Shown here one piece after another: positions 34,211 to 43,935 of a DNA stretch of 64,000 nucleotides (positions are counted from its first letter, which is position 1; every line of letters begins with the position of its first letter). Source of the DNA: Gemmatimonadota bacterium (GTDB lineage: Bacteria > Gemmatimonadota > Gemmatimonadetes > Gemmatimonadales > Gemmatimonadaceae); the NCBI GenBank assembly GCA_016704465.1, contig JADJAD010000007.1, positions 486,527 through 550,526 on the forward strand, given 5' to 3'. The translations under genes were made by a program, and so were the position numbers. Under the pieces are notes generated by a model. The model had not been told where the DNA came from. It worked only from the letters and a program-made list of their open reading frames with translations, and ran no database searches.

Positions 34211-35155
34211 CTACGCGCTGACGGCGGTATTGCGCGTGGCCAGACTGACCAAGTCGTCCGCGCTGGCCCGAACGGACCAGGCGGCGCCGCGCTGTTCCAT
34301 CGCGGCCTCGACCATGCGCGCACCGATGTAGTAGCCGGCCCGCTCCGGGATCACCACCCGATCGACCGTGCGGGCATCGTCGCTGGTCCCTCCCATGAGG
34401 TAGCGGAGTCGCAGTCCGAGGGCATGATGATCGAACTCCTGTGTGACCGCCCGGGCGATATGCGACTCAAGCTCGCGCACCCTGGCGTACTGCCTTCGGC
34501 CGTAGCCATAGTATTCCCACGCGGCGTGCCCCGGGCTGACGAGGCGCGAGATAGCAATCGAGAGCCCCTCGTTGGCCAGGAGCTCTCGAACCGACGCCCG
34601 ACGCCCGGTCTCCCAGTAGGAGTAATATCCGTCGGCTTCGTCGACGAGGTGGCGCAGCTCGCTGTGGCTGGTGGGCGACGTGTACCGAACGGCGTGGGCG
34701 ATTTCATGGGCCAACCAAAGCGGGAGGAGCTCAGGATCGAGTCCCAGTCCCTGTGTCTCCGGGTTGGCGATTCCGGTGAAGTGCTCGAGGCATACGAAGG
34801 CCATGCCGCGACCTGCTACGACCAGCTCGCCCGCATTGGCACCTCCGACGCCCACCATGAGCACGACGTCGAGGTCGACATCGGTGCCTAACAAATCGGC
34901 GCATCGTGCTTCAGTGTCGCGGGCGAGCGACACCACATCCGTCCTCTCGAGCATGGCGCGCAGATCCGAGCGATCGGCCTGGGTCGTCATGCGCACGACG
35001 TCGAGGAAATGCTCGCTGTCTGGATCGAAGACGTAATTATGCCAGTACGCAGACAGCCGGGCGCGATGGGACTCGAAGTACTGCTGGTATGCGGCGACTC
35101 GATCGGTGCTGTTGAGGACTGCAAAAAAGTCCGGCAACAAATTGATGAGCATCAA
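34211..35155 (-). CDS. putative zinc metalloprotease (HExxH, DUF2268-like)
   Basis: 314 residues. A zinc site HEIAH at residues 150-154 in a helix (LWLAHEIAHAVRY), with a downstream glutamate in LLANEGLS (Glu196), gives a gluzincin-like set of ligands. No signal peptide is evident, so it may be cytoplasmic. The build resembles DUF2268 predicted Zn-dependent proteases. It converges on mnmE with four bases between stops. Substrates are unknown. Confidence 0.65.
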   Translation of the reverse strand: MMLINLLPDFFAVLNSTDRVAAYQQYFESHRARLSAYWHNYVFDPDSEHFLDVVRMTTQADRSDLRAMLERTDVVSLARDTEARCADLLGTDVDLDVVLMVGVGGANAGELVVAGRGMAFVCLEHFTGIANPETQGLGLDPELLPLWLAHEIAHAVRYTSPTSHSELRHLVDEADGYYSYWETGRRASVRELLANEGLSIAISRLVSPGHAAWEYYGYGRRQYARVRELESHIARAVTQEFDHHALGLRLRYLMGGTSDDARTVDRVVIPERAGYYIGARMVEAAMEQRGAAWSVRASADDLVSLATRNTAVSA

Positions 35156-35446
35156 CGACCAAGTCGCGGGTGATCAGCGTAGCGAATCTCGGAATCGGGG
35201 GCAATGTAGTGGTGCTCGTGTTTGCGAACAAGAGACGATTTCCCCAGTGGTCATCAGCTGCCGTGATACGAAGCAAGTGCGGCTCGGTCGCGCGATGCTC
35301 TTGGTCGCGCATCGACGAATCTCGTGGCAGCCTCGCGGCGATCGTGGCACCGGTCGCGTTGAAGCGCGTGACGCCAAGACACGGTCGCTTGTGCGAGGCC
35401 CAATGGTGTTGCGCCCGTCTATTGTTCGGAGCCCGTGGATCGAAGG
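35156..35446. other. intergenic, no gene recognised
   Basis: 291 bp between two minus-strand genes, the upp stop on the right and the metalloprotease start on the left. Frames on both strands look random, and I find no convincing hairpin or promoter. Confidence 0.4.
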
Positions 35447-36103
35447 TCAGCGCGTGCCGAACAGGCGGTCGCCGGCGTCTCCAAGTCCCGGAAGAATGTA
35501 TCCGTGCTCGTTGAGCTCACGATCCAGCGCGGCGCAGTAGATCGGCACATCGGGATGGGCGGCGTGGACACGTTGCACACCAGCCGGCGCAGCCACCAGG
35601 CAGAGGAAGCGAATGCGCGTGGCGCCGGTACGCTTGAGAGAATCGATCGCAGACACCGCGCTCCCTCCGGTCGCCAGCATCGGGTCGAGCAGAAAGAAGT
35701 CACGTTCCGCCGCGTCGCCCGGAATCTTGAAGTAGTAGTCAACCGGTTCGAGCGTATCGTGATCGCGATACAACCCGATGTGCCCGACACGCGCTGAAGG
35801 AACGAGCCGCAGGATCCCCTCGACCATCCCGAGCCCCGCCCGAAGGATCGGGACGAGGGTCAGCTTTTTCCCACGCACCGTCCACCCGGTTGCTGCTTCA
35901 AGCGGCGTTTGCACGGTCAGCTCGTCGACAGCGAGCGTCGCGGTCGCTTCGTAGGCCATGAGCATCGCGAGCTCGTCAACCAGCTCCTTGAACACCTTCT
36001 TTGGAGTACGGCGATCGCGCAGCATCGTCACCTTGTGCTGAATGAGCGGATGCCGTACAACGGTCAGCATGGGAGGAACAGGGGTGGTGTCCATGGCCGC
36101 CAA
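35447..36103 (-). CDS. upp: uracil phosphoribosyltransferase
   Basis: 218 residues. It salvages uracil to UMP with PRPP. Conserved stretches: LTVVRHPLIQHKVTMLRD near the start, ILRAGLGMVEG, and the PRPP loop FLLDPMLATGGSAVSAI; the C-terminal uracil-binding region reads NEHGYILPGLGDAGDRLFGT. ATG 36103 is the first start, with an internal ATG three codons later. Divergent from the beta-CASP gene, 91 bp away. With pyrE it gives both de novo and salvage steps to UMP in this window. Confidence 0.96.
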   Translation of the reverse strand: MAAMDTTPVPPMLTVVRHPLIQHKVTMLRDRRTPKKVFKELVDELAMLMAYEATATLAVDELTVQTPLEAATGWTVRGKKLTLVPILRAGLGMVEGILRLVPSARVGHIGLYRDHDTLEPVDYYFKIPGDAAERDFFLLDPMLATGGSAVSAIDSLKRTGATRIRFLCLVAAPAGVQRVHAAHPDVPIYCAALDRELNEHGYILPGLGDAGDRLFGTR

Positions 36104-36194
36104 GGTACTAAGTTCGCGCGCGCGGCAGAATAGCGCAGACTGGAACTCTAACCATCCCCCATCGCGGGGTTCAGGAAGGGGGTAGTACTCTCAC

Positions 36195-37577
36195 GTGGAA
36201 ATCGAATTTGCTGGTGCGGCCCGCGAGGTGACCGGCTCGTGCCATCTCGTGCGCATCAACGGGAAAACGATTGCCCTCGACTTCGGCCTGTTTCAGGGGC
36301 GTCGCGCTGAATCGGAAGCCAAGAATCGCCAGCTCCCGATCGATGTCGACGCGCTCGATGCCGTCGTCCTGTCCCACGCACACATCGATCACTCCGGGCG
36401 CCTGCCCTTCCTGCAGCGCGAGGGCTACAGTCAGAATATCTGGTGCACATCGGCGACCCGCGACCTGTGTGCCATCATGCTTGCCGACTCGGCCCATATT
36501 CAGGAGAAGGACGCTGAACACCTAAGCCGTCGGAGCAAGACTCACGCAGAGCCGCTCTATACGCTGCGCGACGCCACCGCTGCGGTGGCGAGCATGATCT
36601 CCCTCCCATTCAAGCGGACGGTGGAGATCCTGCCGGGAATCCGACTCACCTTTGTGGAGGCGGGACACATCCTTGGATCGGCTTCGGTGGTCCTCGACTT
36701 TACCGAGGATGATCGACCGCGCCGTCTGATCTTTTCCGGCGATATTGGTCGCTCTGGGCTACCAATTATTCGCGACCCGGATCCTCCGGAAGGCGCCGAC
36801 GTCGTCATCATGGAATCGACGTACGGTAACCGCGATCATCCCGCGCTTGAGGATGCACAAACTCGTCTGGCGGAGATCGTCAGCGCGACTGCGGCTCGCG
36901 GCGGCAAGCTGCTGATTCCTGCCTTCGCGGTTGGACGGACGCAGGAGCTCGTGTACGACCTGCACGCCCTGGCGCGCGCGGGGCGCATTCCCGAGATCCC
37001 GATCTTCATCGATTCACCGCTGGCGATCGATGCCACGTCGGTATTCGAGCTGCATCCCGATGCCTTTGACCGGTCCGAGGACCTCGTACAGGACGTTTCG
37101 AAGCTCTTTCGCTTCGACCTCGTGCGATACACGCGCGACGCGAGTGAGTCGAAGCAGCTCAACGCCACGCGAGGACCGATGGTGGTCATCGCAGCGTCGG
37201 GGATGGCGGAGTCGGGGCGTATCCTGCATCATCTGCAGCACGGCGCGGACGATCCGCGCAACACGATCCTCATCGTCGGCTTCATGGCGCAGCATACCCT
37301 TGGCCGTCGAATCCTCGAGCGCGCACCGGTGATCCGCGTGTTCGGTGACGAGATGCCACTGCGTGCGTCCGTCGAGGTCCTGAACGGGTACAGTGCGCAC
37401 GGTGATCGTCGGGACCTGCGCGACTGGATTCACCATGTACGAGGGACGCAGAAGCGATCGCCCGAGGTGTTTCTTGTGCATGGCGAAGCCACGGCACAGG
37501 ATGCGTTTGCCGCCACGCTCCGCGAGGATGGCTTCGCCGTGACGGTACCCTCGCGCGGTGACCGCGTCACCGTGTGA
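36195..37577 (+). CDS. beta-CASP metallo-beta-lactamase fold ribonuclease
   Basis: 460 residues. Metallo-beta-lactamase motifs: motif 1 in IALDFG, motif 2 HAHIDHSG, motif 3 GHILGSAS, motif 4 FSGDIG, followed by the beta-CASP domain and the terminal motif C in LVHGE with GYSAHGDR before it. This places it in the CPSF-73/YSH1-like group (Ysh1/TTHA0252), predicted RNA endo/exonucleases rather than RNase J. GTG 36195 is the start. A TetR gene follows 13 bp downstream and may be cotranscribed. Confidence 0.92.
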   Translation: MEIEFAGAAREVTGSCHLVRINGKTIALDFGLFQGRRAESEAKNRQLPIDVDALDAVVLSHAHIDHSGRLPFLQREGYSQNIWCTSATRDLCAIMLADSAHIQEKDAEHLSRRSKTHAEPLYTLRDATAAVASMISLPFKRTVEILPGIRLTFVEAGHILGSASVVLDFTEDDRPRRLIFSGDIGRSGLPIIRDPDPPEGADVVIMESTYGNRDHPALEDAQTRLAEIVSATAARGGKLLIPAFAVGRTQELVYDLHALARAGRIPEIPIFIDSPLAIDATSVFELHPDAFDRSEDLVQDVSKLFRFDLVRYTRDASESKQLNATRGPMVVIAASGMAESGRILHHLQHGADDPRNTILIVGFMAQHTLGRRILERAPVIRVFGDEMPLRASVEVLNGYSAHGDRRDLRDWIHHVRGTQKRSPEVFLVHGEATAQDAFAATLREDGFAVTVPSRGDRVTV

Positions 37578-37590
37578 TCGTGTAACCGGC

Positions 37591-38178
37591 ATGCCCACAG
37601 GCCGTCGTAGTTCCGCGCGCGCGACCGACGCTCGTGAGCGCCTTCTCGTCGCCACACTGCGGTGCGCGCAGCGAGACGGCGGAAGCGCGGTGTCGCTGCA
37701 AGCGATCGCGCTGGAGGCAGGGGTCTCCAAGGCGCTCGTGCTGTACCACTATCATGACAAGGAAACGCTGCTGGCCACCACCATTCAGTGGCTGAGCGGT
37801 CGTCTGGTGGGGCGCGAGTTGCTCGCACTCCAAAAGAGCACCGCGACTTCGGTTCTCGAGGAGTATTGGCAATGGCTGGACGCGGAACTTCACGCGGGTG
37901 AGCTGCGGGCACTGCTGGAGCTGACGCAGGAGCGGGGTGGCAGAATTCGGCAGGCGATTGCGACGTCGGCGGCGCAGCGTCAGGAGACGGCCGAGCAGAC
38001 TGTGACACGGGTCTTTCACCTGCTCGAGCTTGCTCCCCGACTGCCCGCGGCCATGCTGGCGACATGTGAACTAGCCTTTCGCGACGGCCTCGTCATGTGG
38101 TCGGCCCAGCGACCCGACCAGAATGCTCGGGTGGCGTTCGATGTCTTCTGGTTGTCGCTGCTCGGCCTGGCGCGTTGA
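37591..38178 (+). CDS. TetR-family transcriptional regulator
   Basis: 195 residues. The N-terminal HTH is typical: ARERLLVATLRCAQRDGGSAVSLQAIALEAGVSKALVLYHYHDKETLL. The C-terminal ligand domain (about 60-195) is helical and alanine-rich, with no recognisable effector type. The start is ATG 37591, 14 bases after the nuclease stop; a few upstream in-frame codons have no similarity. Target operons are unknown; autoregulation is likely by analogy only. Confidence 0.88.
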   Translation: MPTGRRSSARATDARERLLVATLRCAQRDGGSAVSLQAIALEAGVSKALVLYHYHDKETLLATTIQWLSGRLVGRELLALQKSTATSVLEEYWQWLDAELHAGELRALLELTQERGGRIRQAIATSAAQRQETAEQTVTRVFHLLELAPRLPAAMLATCELAFRDGLVMWSAQRPDQNARVAFDVFWLSLLGLAR

Positions 38179-38285
38179 CGAGGGATTGACCGGGGACGGA
38201 GCACGACCGGTGTCGGGACGACATGACGAGGGCACCGACGGGGGGCACTATCCACGCCCGTGAGTCGGGCCTTATTGTTCGCCCG

Positions 38286-38903
38286 ATGGAGCCTTCATCC
38301 TGGTCGGTACGGCGGCTGGCACTCGGCGGCGTACGCCTGCTGGTGGCGGCTTGGCTGCTCTCGCTGGCAGGCGTGCTCGTGTGGGGCATGCGTGATGGGG
38401 CACGTCCCTCGGATGCGATCGTCGTTCTCGGGGCCGCGCAATACGACGGACGTCCCTCGCCAGTTCTCAAGGCGCGCCTCGATCATGCGCTTGCGCTGTG
38501 GAAGCGCGGGATGGCGCCGCACATGATCCTGACTGGTGGACGAGGCGCGGGCGACACGACGACCGAAGCGGCGGTCGGACGCGCGTACATGCTACGGCAC
38601 GGCGTACCGGACAGCGCAATGCTGCTTGAGAACGCGGGGCGCAGCACGTCGGAATCGCTCGGAAGCGTGGCGCGGCTGACGTCGGCGCGACAACTCGGGG
38701 AGGTGATCCTGGTCAGTGATCCCTTCCATATGATGCGTCTGCAGATTCTGGCGTGGCGCTATCAGCTGCGTGCTGTGCCGTCGCCGACCAAGACCAGCCC
38801 CATTTCTGCCAACCGGATGGAGTCGATCGGATACATCCTTTCGGAATCGGTGAAGGTGCCACTTACCGCCATTCTCGCCCTCGTGCCTCATTCGTCTACC
38901 TAG
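38286..38903 (+). CDS. YdcF-like DUF218 membrane protein
   Basis: 205 residues from ATG 38286. One membrane helix (about 15-38) is followed by the DUF218 Rossmann-like domain: DAIVVLGAAQYDGRPSPVLKARLDHAL, ILTGGRGAGDTTTEA, then ENAGRSTSES and VILVSDPFHMMRL. Related proteins (YdcF, ElyC, SanA) act in envelope biology, possibly on undecaprenyl-linked substrates. ATG 38223 would add 21 residues without similarity. The next gene begins 3 bp after its stop. Confidence 0.85.
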   Translation: MEPSSWSVRRLALGGVRLLVAAWLLSLAGVLVWGMRDGARPSDAIVVLGAAQYDGRPSPVLKARLDHALALWKRGMAPHMILTGGRGAGDTTTEAAVGRAYMLRHGVPDSAMLLENAGRSTSESLGSVARLTSARQLGEVILVSDPFHMMRLQILAWRYQLRAVPSPTKTSPISANRMESIGYILSESVKVPLTAILALVPHSST

Positions 38904-38906
38904 CGC

Positions 38907-39620
38907 ATGCCGATCATTACGCGAGGGGCGGAGTGCGCGGGCGCGCGCGCGGTACGACGATCACAACGAAGGGAGCCGAGGCACCACAGAGTCACGCGGG
39001 GTGCCCTGGTGACGCTCGCCATGCTGGGTGGACTCGCAGGCCTTCCCACGGGCGCGGCGGCGCAGGAACGCTCACCAGTCCTCCTGCTCCAGCCGGGGAT
39101 GCTGAGCGCCGACTTCGTCTCGGCACGGGACGGGTATCCGGCAACCACCGGGTTCAACCTGCGCTTTGCGACGATCGTTCCGACGTCATCCAAGTGGTGG
39201 ACACTCATCGTTGGCGGGAGCGTCGCGCCCTATGGCACGTCGGGCATCACGCCGCGCAGCACCAACACGCCTGTGCTGTTCATCGGCAACGTCTTTCCCG
39301 GGATCGCGGCTTCGCGCACGGGTGGCTGGTTCGACTTGCAGTTCCCGTTCTATCTGACCTACAGCTACGGCGGCGGTGGCTCGCGCAATAGCGCCATTTA
39401 CGGACGGGACTTCGTGGGCGAGGCGGCCTTCCAGTGGTACGTGGGCCAGAAGGTGTTCCGTGAGCTGGGACCGTCGTTCTCGCGGGTGCGCGTTTACCTG
39501 CTAGTGAACCAAGTGCTCACCCCGAACGAAGACCAGATTACCGGCACGACCGATCGATTCAACCCGGTGGCACTCTACGGGGTGACCATCCCCATAGGCG
39601 GCCGCGGTCCCGCACGCTGA
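38907..39620 (+). CDS. hypothetical exported protein
   Basis: 237 residues. A long basic N terminus precedes a hydrophobic core (VTLAMLGGLAGLPTGAAAQ) ending at an AxA-like cleavage site, so it should be exported. The mature part is beta-rich with alternating aromatic strands (WWTLIVGGS, GWFDLQFPFYLTYSYGG, EAAFQWYVG) and could be a small outer-membrane barrel; this is inference. The true start may be the GTG at about residue 29 (TRGALVTLAM) rather than ATG 38907. Confidence 0.6.
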   Translation: MPIITRGAECAGARAVRRSQRREPRHHRVTRGALVTLAMLGGLAGLPTGAAAQERSPVLLLQPGMLSADFVSARDGYPATTGFNLRFATIVPTSSKWWTLIVGGSVAPYGTSGITPRSTNTPVLFIGNVFPGIAASRTGGWFDLQFPFYLTYSYGGGGSRNSAIYGRDFVGEAAFQWYVGQKVFRELGPSFSRVRVYLLVNQVLTPNEDQITGTTDRFNPVALYGVTIPIGGRGPAR

Positions 39621-39641
39621 CCATCTCGACGGCGCCTCGCC

Positions 39642-40964
39642 ATGCGACTACCCATCGACACGTTTCTGCTGGACAACGGACTTCGCGTCACGTTGTCCGA
39701 AGACCACACCGCTCCGCTCGTCGCGGTGAACCTGTGGTACCACGTCGGCAGCGCGAACGAACGCCTGGACCGCACCGGATTTGCGCACCTGTTCGAGCAC
39801 ATGCTCTTTCAGGGATCGGCCAACGTTGCGGCCAACGAGCACTTTGAACTGATCCAGCGCGCCGGAGGAACACTCAACGGTTCGACCTGGTTGGAGCGCA
39901 CGAACTACTACCAGACCGTTCCCTCGAATCAACTGGAACTGGCGTTGTGGCTTGAGGCAGACCGCATGGCGCGCCTCGTGGCGGCGATGACCCAGGAAAA
40001 ACTGGACACGCAGCGTGACGTGGTGAAGAACGAACGTCGCTGGTCGGTGGACAACCAGCCGTATGGCACGTGGTGGGAAAAGCTGCCGGCACTCGCCTTC
40101 CCACCGGAGCACCCGTTTCACCACTCGCTCATCGGATCGATGGAACACCTGAACGCTGCCACGCTGGAAGATGTCGCGGAGTTCTTCGAGACATACTACA
40201 CGCCAGACAATGCGGTCCTGACCATCGTAGGCGATGTCGATACTGCCGAGGCGCGACGGCTGGTGACCCAGCATTTCGGGAGTATTCCGCGCGGGCGTGG
40301 GCGACCGCCGCTGCCCGAGATGGGGCTTCCTTCGGTGTTCGGCGACTGGCGACGAGAGGTTGTGGCTGACGACGTCATGGTGCCGCGCCTCTTTCTGGCC
40401 ATGCGAGCGCCCGTTCTCGCCAGTGACGACTACTATCCCGCCTCGGTCGCGGGAGCGATCCTCGGGATGGGCAGAGGGAGTCGACTGCACCGCCGCCTGG
40501 TTCGTGAACAGCAGCTCGCAACGTCGGTCTCAGCGTTCACGTTCGACCTAGCCAAGGGGAGCGACCTGTTGATCGTCGACGCGACTGCGCGCCCGGGAAT
40601 AGCAGGTGGTTCGTTGGAAACGGCGGTCGGTGACCACCTCGACAGGCTGCATGCCGACGGGGTGAGTACTCAGGAAGTCACTCGCGCGGTCGCGCTGATC
40701 GTGACCGATCTCGTCACATCCCTACAGTCAGCTCAGTCACGCGCCGATAAATTGTCACAGTTCGCTACTTTTTTTGACGACCCGACGCTTGTCAACAGGC
40801 AACTCGAAGCCTTTCAGCGGGTCACGGTGGACGATGTGAATCGGATCGCGCGCGCGCGCATGGGGCGTGACAATCGGGTATCCCTCCTGTACGTCCCGCG
40901 CGAGGAGACGGGAGGCGAGGGGCAGTCATCGTCGGGCGTCGCACAGCTGGAGACGGTGCGATGA
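39642..40964 (+). CDS. M16 zinc peptidase, catalytic partner
   Basis: 440 residues with two M16 half-domains. The inverted zinc motif is HLFEH (His49-x-x-Glu-His53) with the distal glutamate in NERRWSVDNQ. No signal peptide is visible, so it is probably cytoplasmic or periplasmic by another route. Its stop overlaps the next M16 gene by four bases. In bacteria a catalytic and a non-catalytic M16 protein usually form a closed chamber that degrades short peptides. Confidence 0.93.
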   Translation: MRLPIDTFLLDNGLRVTLSEDHTAPLVAVNLWYHVGSANERLDRTGFAHLFEHMLFQGSANVAANEHFELIQRAGGTLNGSTWLERTNYYQTVPSNQLELALWLEADRMARLVAAMTQEKLDTQRDVVKNERRWSVDNQPYGTWWEKLPALAFPPEHPFHHSLIGSMEHLNAATLEDVAEFFETYYTPDNAVLTIVGDVDTAEARRLVTQHFGSIPRGRGRPPLPEMGLPSVFGDWRREVVADDVMVPRLFLAMRAPVLASDDYYPASVAGAILGMGRGSRLHRRLVREQQLATSVSAFTFDLAKGSDLLIVDATARPGIAGGSLETAVGDHLDRLHADGVSTQEVTRAVALIVTDLVTSLQSAQSRADKLSQFATFFDDPTLVNRQLEAFQRVTVDDVNRIARARMGRDNRVSLLYVPREETGGEGQSSSGVAQLETVR

Positions 40965-42328
40965 CCGACGGGAGCCGCCCTCCAGCCGGACCACCGCGCC
41001 CGTATGCCTTCCCCTCGATAGAGCGAGAGGTTCTGAGCAACGGACTCACGGTACTCGTGGTCCCGATGCGGCGGCTCCCGGTGGCGACGGCGCTGCTCAT
41101 GTCTGACGCAGGGGCCGAATGCGATCCCATTTCTCACGCTGGAGTCGCCGCGCTTACTGTGAACGCGATGACGGAGGGAACGCGGCGGCACGATGCGGCT
41201 GCGCTGGCCGAGGCGTTCGAGCAATTGGGTGGCTCACTCGATACCGGAAACTCCTGGGCGCACGCAGAGGTGAGCACGACGGTGCTAACGGCGCATCTTC
41301 CCTCGGCGCTAGGACTCCTCGCCGAGGTGATGTGCGAACCGTCGTTCCCCGAGGGCGAAATCGGCCGGTTGCGCGAGGAGCGGATGGCTGAGTTGCTGCA
41401 GCAGCGTACCGAGCCACGCGGGCTCGCTGACGACATGTTTGCCCGATTCGCCTTTGCTTCGAACAGTCGCTACGCGCTCGCGGAGGGCGGGGATGAACGA
41501 ACCGTTGTTGGGGTCACGCGCGACGTCATCGTCGCACACCATGCCCGTTTCGTTGTCCCGACACGCTCCGCGCTCATCGTCGCGGGTGACGTGGACCCCG
41601 CGACCATAATGCAGCAGGCGGAGACGGCGTTTGGCCGGTGGATCGGGGACGCGGGAGTCACTCCGGATATCGCGGTTGATGCGGCACACTCTACGCGACA
41701 GGTCCACGTGGTCGGGAAGCCGGATTCACCACAGTCCGAGCTGCGGGTCGGTCATCTGTCCGTGCCGCGAACGCACCCGGACTACCACGCCCTATCGATC
41801 ATGAATGCCATCCTCGGCGGGCTCTTCAACTCTCGCATGAACCTCAACTTGCGCGAGACGCACGCGTACACATATGGAGCGTTCTCTCGCTTTGACTGGC
41901 GACGCCGGGCCAGCAGCTTCGAGACTTCGACGGCGGTCCAGAGTGATGTCACGGCGGCCGCCGTGCGAGAGATCCTCGTGGAGATTGACCGGATGCGAGG
42001 CGAGACGGTGCGTCCAGCCGAACTCTCCCTGGCCGTGGACTATCTCACGGGGGTCTTCCCGATTCGCTTCGAGACGACTGCCGCCATCGCGGATGCGCTG
42101 GTCATGCGCGAAAGCTACGGGCTCCCCGCAGACTACTTCGACAGTTATCGTGACCGCGTCGCCGCCGTCACCGCCGCCGATGTGCTGCGCGTAGCGCACG
42201 AGCACCTTGACCCGAGCCGACTGCAGGTCGTAGCCGTCGGGGACCCGGATCTCGCGCGCGCCGAGCTTGAGGCGCTCAACATCGGTCCCGTACAGCAGTA
42301 CGACGCGAGCGGCATGCGGACATCCTAG
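40961..42328 (+). CDS. M16 peptidase-like partner, non-catalytic
   Basis: 455 residues of the same fold, but the zinc site is lost: where HxxEH is expected the sequence reads VAALTVNAMTEGT. The C-terminal half keeps NSRMNLNLRETHAYTYGAFSRF, the R/Y region that contributes substrate contacts in the heterodimer partner. ATGA overlap with the catalytic gene indicates translational coupling. It probably forms the other half of the peptidase chamber. Confidence 0.92.
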   Translation: MTDGSRPPAGPPRPYAFPSIEREVLSNGLTVLVVPMRRLPVATALLMSDAGAECDPISHAGVAALTVNAMTEGTRRHDAAALAEAFEQLGGSLDTGNSWAHAEVSTTVLTAHLPSALGLLAEVMCEPSFPEGEIGRLREERMAELLQQRTEPRGLADDMFARFAFASNSRYALAEGGDERTVVGVTRDVIVAHHARFVVPTRSALIVAGDVDPATIMQQAETAFGRWIGDAGVTPDIAVDAAHSTRQVHVVGKPDSPQSELRVGHLSVPRTHPDYHALSIMNAILGGLFNSRMNLNLRETHAYTYGAFSRFDWRRRASSFETSTAVQSDVTAAAVREILVEIDRMRGETVRPAELSLAVDYLTGVFPIRFETTAAIADALVMRESYGLPADYFDSYRDRVAAVTAADVLRVAHEHLDPSRLQVVAVGDPDLARAELEALNIGPVQQYDASGMRTS

Positions 42329-42378
42329 CCGTCCGATCTGCAGCGGTCGGCCGGCGTCACCCTTCACACCTCTCGCCC

Positions 42379-42930
42379 ATGACTACATCGGCGCGGCTCG
42401 ATTCCGCGCGCGTGTACTCCGGACGCGTGCTCAACCTAGATGTCGACCGAGTCCGATTCCCCGACGGATCGGTCGGTGAGTTGGAGATCATCAGACATCC
42501 GGGGGCATCGGCGGTGATTCCCTTTGCCAGTGATCCGGCCGGCGACGACCCGCAGGTCCTCCTGATACGACAGTTCCGATACGCCGCGGAACGCGTGATT
42601 TACGAGATCCCCGCAGGGAGACTTGAACCCGGGGAGACGCCACTCGCGTGCGCAATCCGCGAGTTGCGGGAGGAAACCGGTTGTACCGCCGCGCGTGTCG
42701 AACCCCTGATCACGATCTACACGACCCCGGGATTCACCGACGAGAAAATCCATCTCTTCATGGCGACGGGACTGACAATTGGGGCAAGCAGTCCCGAGGC
42801 TGACGAGTTCATCGAAGTGGTCACGATTCCGCTCTCCGAGGTTCTCCTGATGATCGAGCGCGGGGAGATCGTGGATGGCAAGACGCTGATCGCGATCCTT
42901 TACGCAGCCGGCTATCGGGCGGGTCGCTAA
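42379..42930 (+). CDS. Nudix hydrolase, ADP-ribose pyrophosphatase type
   Basis: 183 residues. The complete Nudix box GRLEPGETPLACAIRELREETGC binds the metal and cuts diphosphates. The N-terminal strands (VYSGRVLNLDVDRVRFPDG) and the region FRYAAERVIYEIPAG are typical of ADP-ribose/NudF-type enzymes, which clear ADP-ribose. It follows the M16 pair by 50 bp. Confidence 0.92.
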   Translation: MTTSARLDSARVYSGRVLNLDVDRVRFPDGSVGELEIIRHPGASAVIPFASDPAGDDPQVLLIRQFRYAAERVIYEIPAGRLEPGETPLACAIRELREETGCTAARVEPLITIYTTPGFTDEKIHLFMATGLTIGASSPEADEFIEVVTIPLSEVLLMIERGEIVDGKTLIAILYAAGYRAGR

Positions 42931-43226
42931 CCGCCAATCCACGGCTCACGCGCGGGCGTAGGGGAGGAAGGGAAGTTGAACTGTCCACTGTCTGGGAACA
43001 CTCCTCTGTCATCTCGAGAGGACGGTGCAGCGAACTCAGCGGACAAGAAGGGTCAGATACAGGCAGCTAAGTGCTTCGTACATAGACTTTTATGCCCAAT
43101 GCTTGACGTATGTTACATCTCGGCACGGCGCGTGCCTTGTACACTAGAGAATGAGTAGCGGGACGACGGCGAGAGAGGACTCTCTCCCGGCGCAGACACA
43201 ACCAGCGAGACCTGAGGAGACCCACT
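42931..43226. other. intergenic before the ECF sigma gene
   Basis: 296 bp with no gene. It should contain the sigma gene promoter: TTGACG (43103) and TACACT (43140) are 31 bp apart, too far to form one promoter, so I do not call it. The last bases hold GAGGAG, a clear ribosome binding site 8 bp before the sigma ATG. Confidence 0.4.
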
Positions 43227-43865
43227 ATGGCTGAATCGACACTTCAATCGGCGCGAATCCCGACGGGTACATCCGTTCGGGAGCAGCTCCGACAGGTGGA
43301 CGACAGCGCGGTGGTCAGCGCCTTTTTGGGTGGTGAAGAGCGGGCCTTTCAGGAGCTGGTCGATCGGTACCAGACTCGTCTCCTGAACTTCATCTATCGT
43401 ACGATTGGCGACCGCGAGCGCTCCGAGGACCTGGTGCAGGAGGTCTTCATCCGGGTGTACCGGCACCTGCACCGTTTCGATCGCTCGAAGAAGTTCTCCA
43501 CTTGGATCTACACGATCGCCTCGAATCTGGCGAAGAACGAACTTCGCAACCGCTCGCGGAACCCGTTGGTGCTGTTTCAGGCGATCAGGAAGAACTGGCA
43601 GGACGACGATCGCCCGCTTCAGTTCGAGGATCACACGACTCGGCCTGATGACATGTATCGCAAGCGGCACCTACGCGATCTCGTGGAGCAGTCGGTGGAG
43701 CGACTTCCCGAGCATCACCGTCAGGTCTTCGTGCTGCGTGAGCTTGAGGGAAAATCGTACGAGGAGATCGCCGAGATCACCTCGTGCAATCTCGGGACGG
43801 TGAAGTCGCGCCTGAATCGAGCCCGCAATGCCTTTGCGTCGATCATCAGCCCAGGGCTGCGATAG
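43227..43865 (+). CDS. ECF sigma factor (sigma-E type)
   Basis: 212 residues. Region 2 runs from QELVDRYQTRLLNFIYRTIGDRERSEDLVQEVFIRVYRHLHRF to KFSTWIYTIASNLAKNELRNR; region 4 is LPEHHRQVFVLRELEGKSYEEIAEITSCNLGTVKSRLNRARNAF. A polar N-terminal extension of about 30 residues is present. It redirects RNA polymerase to stress promoters and is probably held by the anti-sigma factor encoded 185 bp downstream. GAGGAG ribosome binding site. A strong hairpin lies between the two genes. Confidence 0.95.
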   Translation: MAESTLQSARIPTGTSVREQLRQVDDSAVVSAFLGGEERAFQELVDRYQTRLLNFIYRTIGDRERSEDLVQEVFIRVYRHLHRFDRSKKFSTWIYTIASNLAKNELRNRSRNPLVLFQAIRKNWQDDDRPLQFEDHTTRPDDMYRKRHLRDLVEQSVERLPEHHRQVFVLRELEGKSYEEIAEITSCNLGTVKSRLNRARNAFASIISPGLR

Positions 43866-43903
43866 TCGAGCGTGGGCGCACGTTGTAGAAGTTGGTCCTT
43901 CGC

Positions 43904-43935
43904 GGGGCCCCCCAAGAAACGCAAAGGGGGGCCCC
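43904..43935 (+). terminator. hairpin between sigma and anti-sigma genes
   Basis: Ten-bp stem GGGGCCCCCC with its complement and a 12-base loop (AAGAAACGCAAA), 38 bp after the sigma stop. The following TCGTCTTG is a weak U-tract, so it may be a partial terminator that lowers the anti-sigma to sigma ratio rather than a full stop. Confidence 0.55.

Noticed and set aside
43103..43145. Promoter for the ECF sigma gene (TTGACG and TACACT)
   Set aside because: The hexamers are 31 bp apart, far from the 16-18 bp spacing needed.
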